Shown here in pieces: positions 60,375 through 64,000 of a stretch of DNA of 64,000 nt. The stretch's first letter is position 1. Every line of letters starts with the position of its first letter. Below the pieces are notes generated by a model. The model saw nothing but the letters and a program-made list of their open reading frames with translations, ran no database searches and had not been told where the DNA came from. The translations under genes and the position numbers were made by a program. Origin of the DNA: Effusibacillus pohliae DSM 22757 (GTDB lineage Bacteria; Bacillota; Bacilli; Tumebacillales; Effusibacillaceae). The stretch covers positions 62,001-126,000 of the forward strand of contig NZ_AQXL01000133.1 in the NCBI RefSeq assembly GCF_000376225.1, read 5' to 3'.

Positions 60375-61232
60375 ATGATCGACGTGCAAAACGTAACCTA
60401 TATATACCGCGACGGGACACGGAGAGTGCCCGCCCTGCGCGGCATCGACCTGCAGATCCGGCGGGGCGAATGGGTGGCGGTGACCGGTCCCAACGGATCG
60501 GGAAAATCGACCCTGGTGCACCTGCTCAACGGACTGGCGGTCCCGGCGGAAGGCCGGGTATCGGTGGCTGGCCTGGATCTGGCAGTGCCGGCGCACCGGG
60601 AACGGGTAAAGCAACATGTGCAGGTCGTGTTTCAAAATCCGGATGCGCAAACGGTCGGCACAACGCCAGCGGAAGACGTGGCGTTTGGCTTGGAGAACCG
60701 CGGCGTGCCACGGGAGGAGATGGAGAGCCGCGTCGAGCGGGCGCTGCGGCAAGTCGGGCTGCTGGACAAGCGGTTTGCACCGGTGTCCAGTTTGTCGGGC
60801 GGCCAGAAACAGCGGCTGGCGATTGCGAGCTGTCTGGCGCTAGAACCGGATTGCCTGATTTTTGATGAAGCGACTTCGATGCTCGACCCGGCCGGGCGCC
60901 GGCAGATTTACGCGATCGCCCGTTCCCTGTGGGAATCGGGTGTCACGGTCGTCTGGATCACCCAGCGTTTGCCGGAACTGCTGGAGGCCGGTCGGATCGT
61001 TGTGTTGGAAGCCGGCCAGATTGTATACGGCGGGGATGCGCGGACGCTTTTTTACGATTCGGACATTCCGCAACGTTGCCAATGGGACGTGCCGCCGCTT
61101 GTCAAAATCGGCCTGTGGCTGAAACAGCGCGGCCTGCCGCTGGAATCGCTGCCTCTGCGGGAGGAGGAGGTGGAGGAACTGCTATGCGCGTGGAGCTGTC
61201 AAACGCAGGATTTCGCTATGAAAAAGAGCTGA
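60375..61232 (+). CDS. ecfA1: ECF transporter ATPase, first subunit
   Basis: 285 residues with Walker A GPNGSGKST, Q-loop VFQNPDAQTVG (Q before the conserved NPD of ECF A-components), signature LSGGQKQRLAIA and Walker B CLIFDEATSMLDP. ATG 60375 follows AGAGAGGA. It overlaps the next gene by 49 bases. It pairs with EcfA2 to power BioY (and perhaps other S-components). Confidence 0.92.
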   Translation: MIDVQNVTYIYRDGTRRVPALRGIDLQIRRGEWVAVTGPNGSGKSTLVHLLNGLAVPAEGRVSVAGLDLAVPAHRERVKQHVQVVFQNPDAQTVGTTPAEDVAFGLENRGVPREEMESRVERALRQVGLLDKRFAPVSSLSGGQKQRLAIASCLALEPDCLIFDEATSMLDPAGRRQIYAIARSLWESGVTVVWITQRLPELLEAGRIVVLEAGQIVYGGDARTLFYDSDIPQRCQWDVPPLVKIGLWLKQRGLPLESLPLREEEVEELLCAWSCQTQDFAMKKS

Positions 61233-62929
61233 TTTTGCAACATGTAGACCTGCAGATTCTACCGGGCAGCCTGACGCTGGTTTGCGGGCAAACGGGCAGC
61301 GGCAAGTCGACGTTGCTGCAATTGCTGGCCGGGCTGGAGACTCCGACAGAAGGCCGGATTCTGTATGCGGCCAGGTCGGGAAAGCTGGCGGTACGGGTGG
61401 ACGATCAGAGGGATGCGGGCGGTCCGCATGCTGCGGGCGAGTCGGTGGTTCTCGATCGTCGCTTGGCCTGTGAGCGGATCGCGATCGTGTTTCAGATGCC
61501 GGAAACGCAGCTGTTTGCAGCCACGGTGCGAGAAGATGTCGGGTACGGATTGAAATTGCGGAAAGTGCCGCAGGAGGAACGGATGCGGCGGGTGGCAGCG
61601 GCGTTGCGGGCAGTGGGGCTCGAGCCGTCCGAATTTCTGGAGCGATCGCCTTTTTTGTTGAGCGGCGGCGAAAAACGGCGGGTGGTACTGGCTGGTGCGC
61701 TTGTTCTGCAGCCGGAAGTCCTCTTGCTCGACGAACCGACAGCCGGGCTCGATCCGCAGGCGCAGCGCGAGTTGCTGGAAGTGATCGTCCGGCTGCGGCA
61801 AACGGGGGTTACATTGGTCGTGGCGACGCACGATCTCGATTTGTTTTTCCCGTTGGCCGATCAGGTGGTCGTGCTGCAAAAAGGGCGGGTCGCGTTCGCG
61901 GGTTCGGTGAGGGAACTCGCGGCACAGCCGGATTTGTTGGAAAACGCCGGCCTGCAACCGCCGTTTGTCGCACGCATCGCCTATCGCTTGCGAAAAAAAG
62001 GACTCGATCTGGGAAATCCGCTGACTGTTGAGGAGTTGCTCGGGCGGCTGGAGGATTTTACCGCAGGCTGCGTGCCGTTTGATTCGCCTGCGCCCTCGTC
62101 GATAACAACGCCATCGTTGGCAGCGCGATCGCCTGCAGCACCATGGCCGGCGACGCGCAGCTTTCCGCCATTGCCCGTCGAATCGCCGATTCACCGGCTC
62201 GATCCACGCATGAAATGGTTTGCGATGATCGCTCTTTCGTTCGCCTGTCTCAACGTAACCGGTGGAATCGGACTGGCGGTGTCGCTTGGGGTTGTGATCG
62301 CCCTTTTCTGGTTGGCAGGCGTTTCGTGGCGCAAAACGCGGGCGTTTTTGCGTCCGTTTTGGCTGATGTTTCTGTTGTTGCTGGCGGTGTCGGCGATCAC
62401 TCTCAACCATCCGGACGTACCGCTGTTCGGCCCGGTCGGTTTCAGCTGGCAAGGAGCGGCATCTGGCGGTTTGGGCGTCGCCCGTTTTCTGCTGGTGATT
62501 CTGCTCGGATTGCTGTTTACCGAGACGACCACCGGCACACCCTTGCGGGAAGGGTTCGAATGGGCGATTCGTCCGCTCCGGAAGGTGAAGGTGCCGACCC
62601 GGGACCTGTCCCTGGCTGTTTCGATTGCGCTGCAGTTTGTCCCCTGGATTTTGCAGAAAATCGGGCAGCTGCAAAAAGCGCTTGCGGCAAGGGGGCAAGC
62701 GCCCATCGGCTGGCGCAAATGGACGCCGCGCCAGATTTCCGTACTGGTGGTGCCGCTGCTGATCTCCTTGCTGAAAATGGGCGACGAGTTGGCGACTGCC
62801 ATCGAATCGCGCGGCTACGACAGGCAAGCGGAACGCACCGCCTGGCACCCGCTGGAGTGGAACCGCAGTGATTCGCTCGCTTTGGTGGTGACAGCGGCGA
62901 TCGCCGGTTTTATCTGGTGGCTCGGATAG
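61184..62929 (+). CDS. EcfA2-EcfT fusion: ECF ATPase joined to the transmembrane T-component
   Basis: 581 residues. Residues 1 to ~285 are an EcfA ATPase (GQTGSGKST, VFQMPETQLFA, LSGGEKRRVVLAG, LLLDEPTAGLDP). A Pro/Ser/Ala-rich linker (~300-335) leads to the EcfT membrane unit (~340-581) with five helices, starting HRLDPRMKWFAMIA, with the coupling motif AARGQAPIGWRKWTP and the final AIESRGYDR. Normally these are separate genes. A ~35-residue insertion rich in Arg/Asp between Walker A and the Q-loop (ARSGKLAVRVDDQRDAGGPH) is also unusual. Confidence 0.9.
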   Translation: MRVELSNAGFRYEKELILQHVDLQILPGSLTLVCGQTGSGKSTLLQLLAGLETPTEGRILYAARSGKLAVRVDDQRDAGGPHAAGESVVLDRRLACERIAIVFQMPETQLFAATVREDVGYGLKLRKVPQEERMRRVAAALRAVGLEPSEFLERSPFLLSGGEKRRVVLAGALVLQPEVLLLDEPTAGLDPQAQRELLEVIVRLRQTGVTLVVATHDLDLFFPLADQVVVLQKGRVAFAGSVRELAAQPDLLENAGLQPPFVARIAYRLRKKGLDLGNPLTVEELLGRLEDFTAGCVPFDSPAPSSITTPSLAARSPAAPWPATRSFPPLPVESPIHRLDPRMKWFAMIALSFACLNVTGGIGLAVSLGVVIALFWLAGVSWRKTRAFLRPFWLMFLLLLAVSAITLNHPDVPLFGPVGFSWQGAASGGLGVARFLLVILLGLLFTETTTGTPLREGFEWAIRPLRKVKVPTRDLSLAVSIALQFVPWILQKIGQLQKALAARGQAPIGWRKWTPRQISVLVVPLLISLLKMGDELATAIESRGYDRQAERTAWHPLEWNRSDSLALVVTAAIAGFIWWLG

Positions 62930-62973
62930 AGGTGAAATGATCGGATAGAGCGAAACAGAAGGAGGGATCGCGA

Positions 62974-64000
62974 ATGACGACCCTTTTTGTCAATGGGCGG
63001 ATCTATACCATGGAGAGGCCCGGATCGTGCTATGCAACTGCGGTGGCGGTGCAGGAAGGGCGGATCGTCGCGGTGGGAGATACGGAGGAGATCAAGCTGC
63101 AATTGGGACGGGCCGGGACACGAGTCATTGACTTGGAAGGCGCCGCCGTTATCCCCGGGCTGATCGATAACCACTTGCATTTGGCGAGCTGCGGGATGAA
63201 ACTGGCGATGCTCGATTTGTCGGATGCGGCCGATTCGCGGGAGATGCTGCTCGCATTGCGAAGATGGGCGGAAAAAACGTCTGCCGGTGAGTGGATTGTC
63301 GGAATCGGGTGGAACGAAAACCGGTTTGCCGACAAACGGATTCCGACGATTGCGGAACTGGACGAAGCGGCACCGAATCATCCCGTTTTGCTGACCCGCA
63401 TTTGCAACCATGTGTACCTGGCGAATTCGCTTGCGTTTGCGCGGGCGGGCATCACCCGCGAGACGGCCGATCCGGCGGGCGGCGCATACGGCCGGGATAC
63501 CGCCGGCAACCTGAACGGACTGGTTTACGAAAATGCGAGTCAGCCGTTGCGGGACGCGATTCCGAAACCCGGCTACCAGGAACTGAAAGGGATGCTGCGC
63601 CGGAGCATCCAACACGCGCTGGCCAGCGGATTGACCTCGGTGCATACCGAGGATGTCCGCGAACTGGGCAGCTTCGCCGACGCCTGGCGGATGTTCCGGG
63701 AATTGGTGGTGGGAGAGAATCTGCGGTTGCGCAGCAATCTGCTGATTTACCACCCGCACCTGCCGGAGCTTCGGGAATTGGGACTGACGACCGGCGATGG
63801 GGATGAGTGGGTGTCGGTCGGCGCCCTGAAAATTTTTGCAGACGGAGCGCTGGGCGGACGTACGGCGCTGCTGTCGAGATCCTATGCCGATGCACCGGGC
63901 ACATACGGAACGGCGATCCACACCCGGGAGGAATTGAACGAGATTGCGGCCAAAGCGCGGGCGCACGGGATGCCGGTTGCGGTGCATGCGATCGGGGATG
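62974..64000 (+). CDS. Amidohydrolase, YtcJ-like (3' end outside window)
   Basis: 342 codons are visible from ATG 62974 (GAAGGAGGG upstream), still open at the window edge. The metal-dependent hydrolase marks are the N-terminal beta-strand MTTLFVNGRIYTMERPG, the HxH-type motif IPGLIDNHLHLASCG (His ligands), WIVGIGWNENRFADKR and the YtcJ segment GALKIFADGALGGRTALLS. The last part shows AVHAIGD. These enzymes hydrolyse imine/amide-type C-N bonds; substrates are mostly unknown. Confidence 0.88.
   Translation, partial: MTTLFVNGRIYTMERPGSCYATAVAVQEGRIVAVGDTEEIKLQLGRAGTRVIDLEGAAVIPGLIDNHLHLASCGMKLAMLDLSDAADSREMLLALRRWAEKTSAGEWIVGIGWNENRFADKRIPTIAELDEAAPNHPVLLTRICNHVYLANSLAFARAGITRETADPAGGAYGRDTAGNLNGLVYENASQPLRDAIPKPGYQELKGMLRRSIQHALASGLTSVHTEDVRELGSFADAWRMFRELVVGENLRLRSNLLIYHPHLPELRELGLTTGDGDEWVSVGALKIFADGALGGRTALLSRSYADAPGTYGTAIHTREELNEIAAKARAHGMPVAVHAIGD

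Noticed and set aside
1-64000. CRISPR arrays, tRNA or rRNA genes, insertion sequences
   Set aside because: No regularly spaced repeats, no cloverleaf-like stretch in the intergenic gaps, and no transposase frame were seen.

Overview
The window comes from a moderately GC-rich, Gram-positive, endospore-former-like bacterium of the Bacilli. Signs of this are strong GGAGG-type ribosome sites, frequent GTG/TTG starts, sigma-A-like promoters, a CIRCE element, an infC-rpmI-rplT operon with an L20-type leader and an AUU-started infC, and ECF biotin transport. The gene content suggests a thermophile-leaning relative of the Alicyclobacillaceae (Effusibacillus/Tumebacillus/Kyrpidia type). That placement is an inference.

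Layout. (1) 1-188: end of a membrane transporter. (2) 314-6428: a CIRCE-controlled operon with a sugar-1-phosphate nucleotidyltransferase, a GT4 glycosyltransferase, an (alpha/alpha)-barrel protein, phosphomannomutase and mannose-6-phosphate isomerase. A LacI regulator, a GH130 relic and an intact GH130 phosphorylase follow (to 9295). Together they look like a GDP-mannose/mannoside making and recycling module. (3) 9477-16084: a GntR regulator and a 4-hydroxyphenylacetate (homoprotocatechuate) meta-cleavage operon, followed by a branched-chain-amino-acid-type ABC importer with a fused permease-ATPase (16170-20855). (4) 21143-29607: SWIM and SNF2 proteins, a TPR/SEC-C protein and a YyaL-type thioredoxin-domain protein. 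(5) 29684-29996: two twin micropeptide genes. (6) 30445-37688: an alpha-glucan-like cluster (DUF4912, GH57-GT4 fusion, nucleotidyltransferase-mutase fusion, GH15) next to a relic of alpha-glucan phosphorylase. (7) 37742-44042: small and membrane proteins, pgi, an unknown anchored protein, a VanW relic and a thioesterase. (8) 44241-45763: a YeeE/YedE transporter overlapping a TusA/YedF-like gene whose catalytic CPxP cysteine is an in-frame UGA, a probable selenoprotein. (9) 45842-55062: leuCD, EamA+LysR, AzlCD with an XRE-cupin regulator, a subtilase and an MFS pump. (10) 55115-56944: rplT, rpmI, infC, rpsR, rpsF, with ssb absent from its usual place. (11) 57215-59632: TetR, an enoyl-CoA hydratase and a 3'-deleted acyl-CoA ligase. 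(12) 59696-62929: bioY and ecfA1/ecfA2-ecfT (fused). The window ends in an amidohydrolase gene.

The most notable items are the UGA-containing TusA-like gene with a SECIS-like hairpin beside YedE, the CIRCE element placed on a mannose/GDP-mannose operon rather than a chaperone operon, and the twin micropeptides with matching promoters. No rRNA, tRNA, CRISPR array, intact insertion sequence or replication origin was seen. Several short decayed gene ends (GH130, alpha-glucan phosphorylase, VanW, acyl-CoA ligase) show local gene loss.
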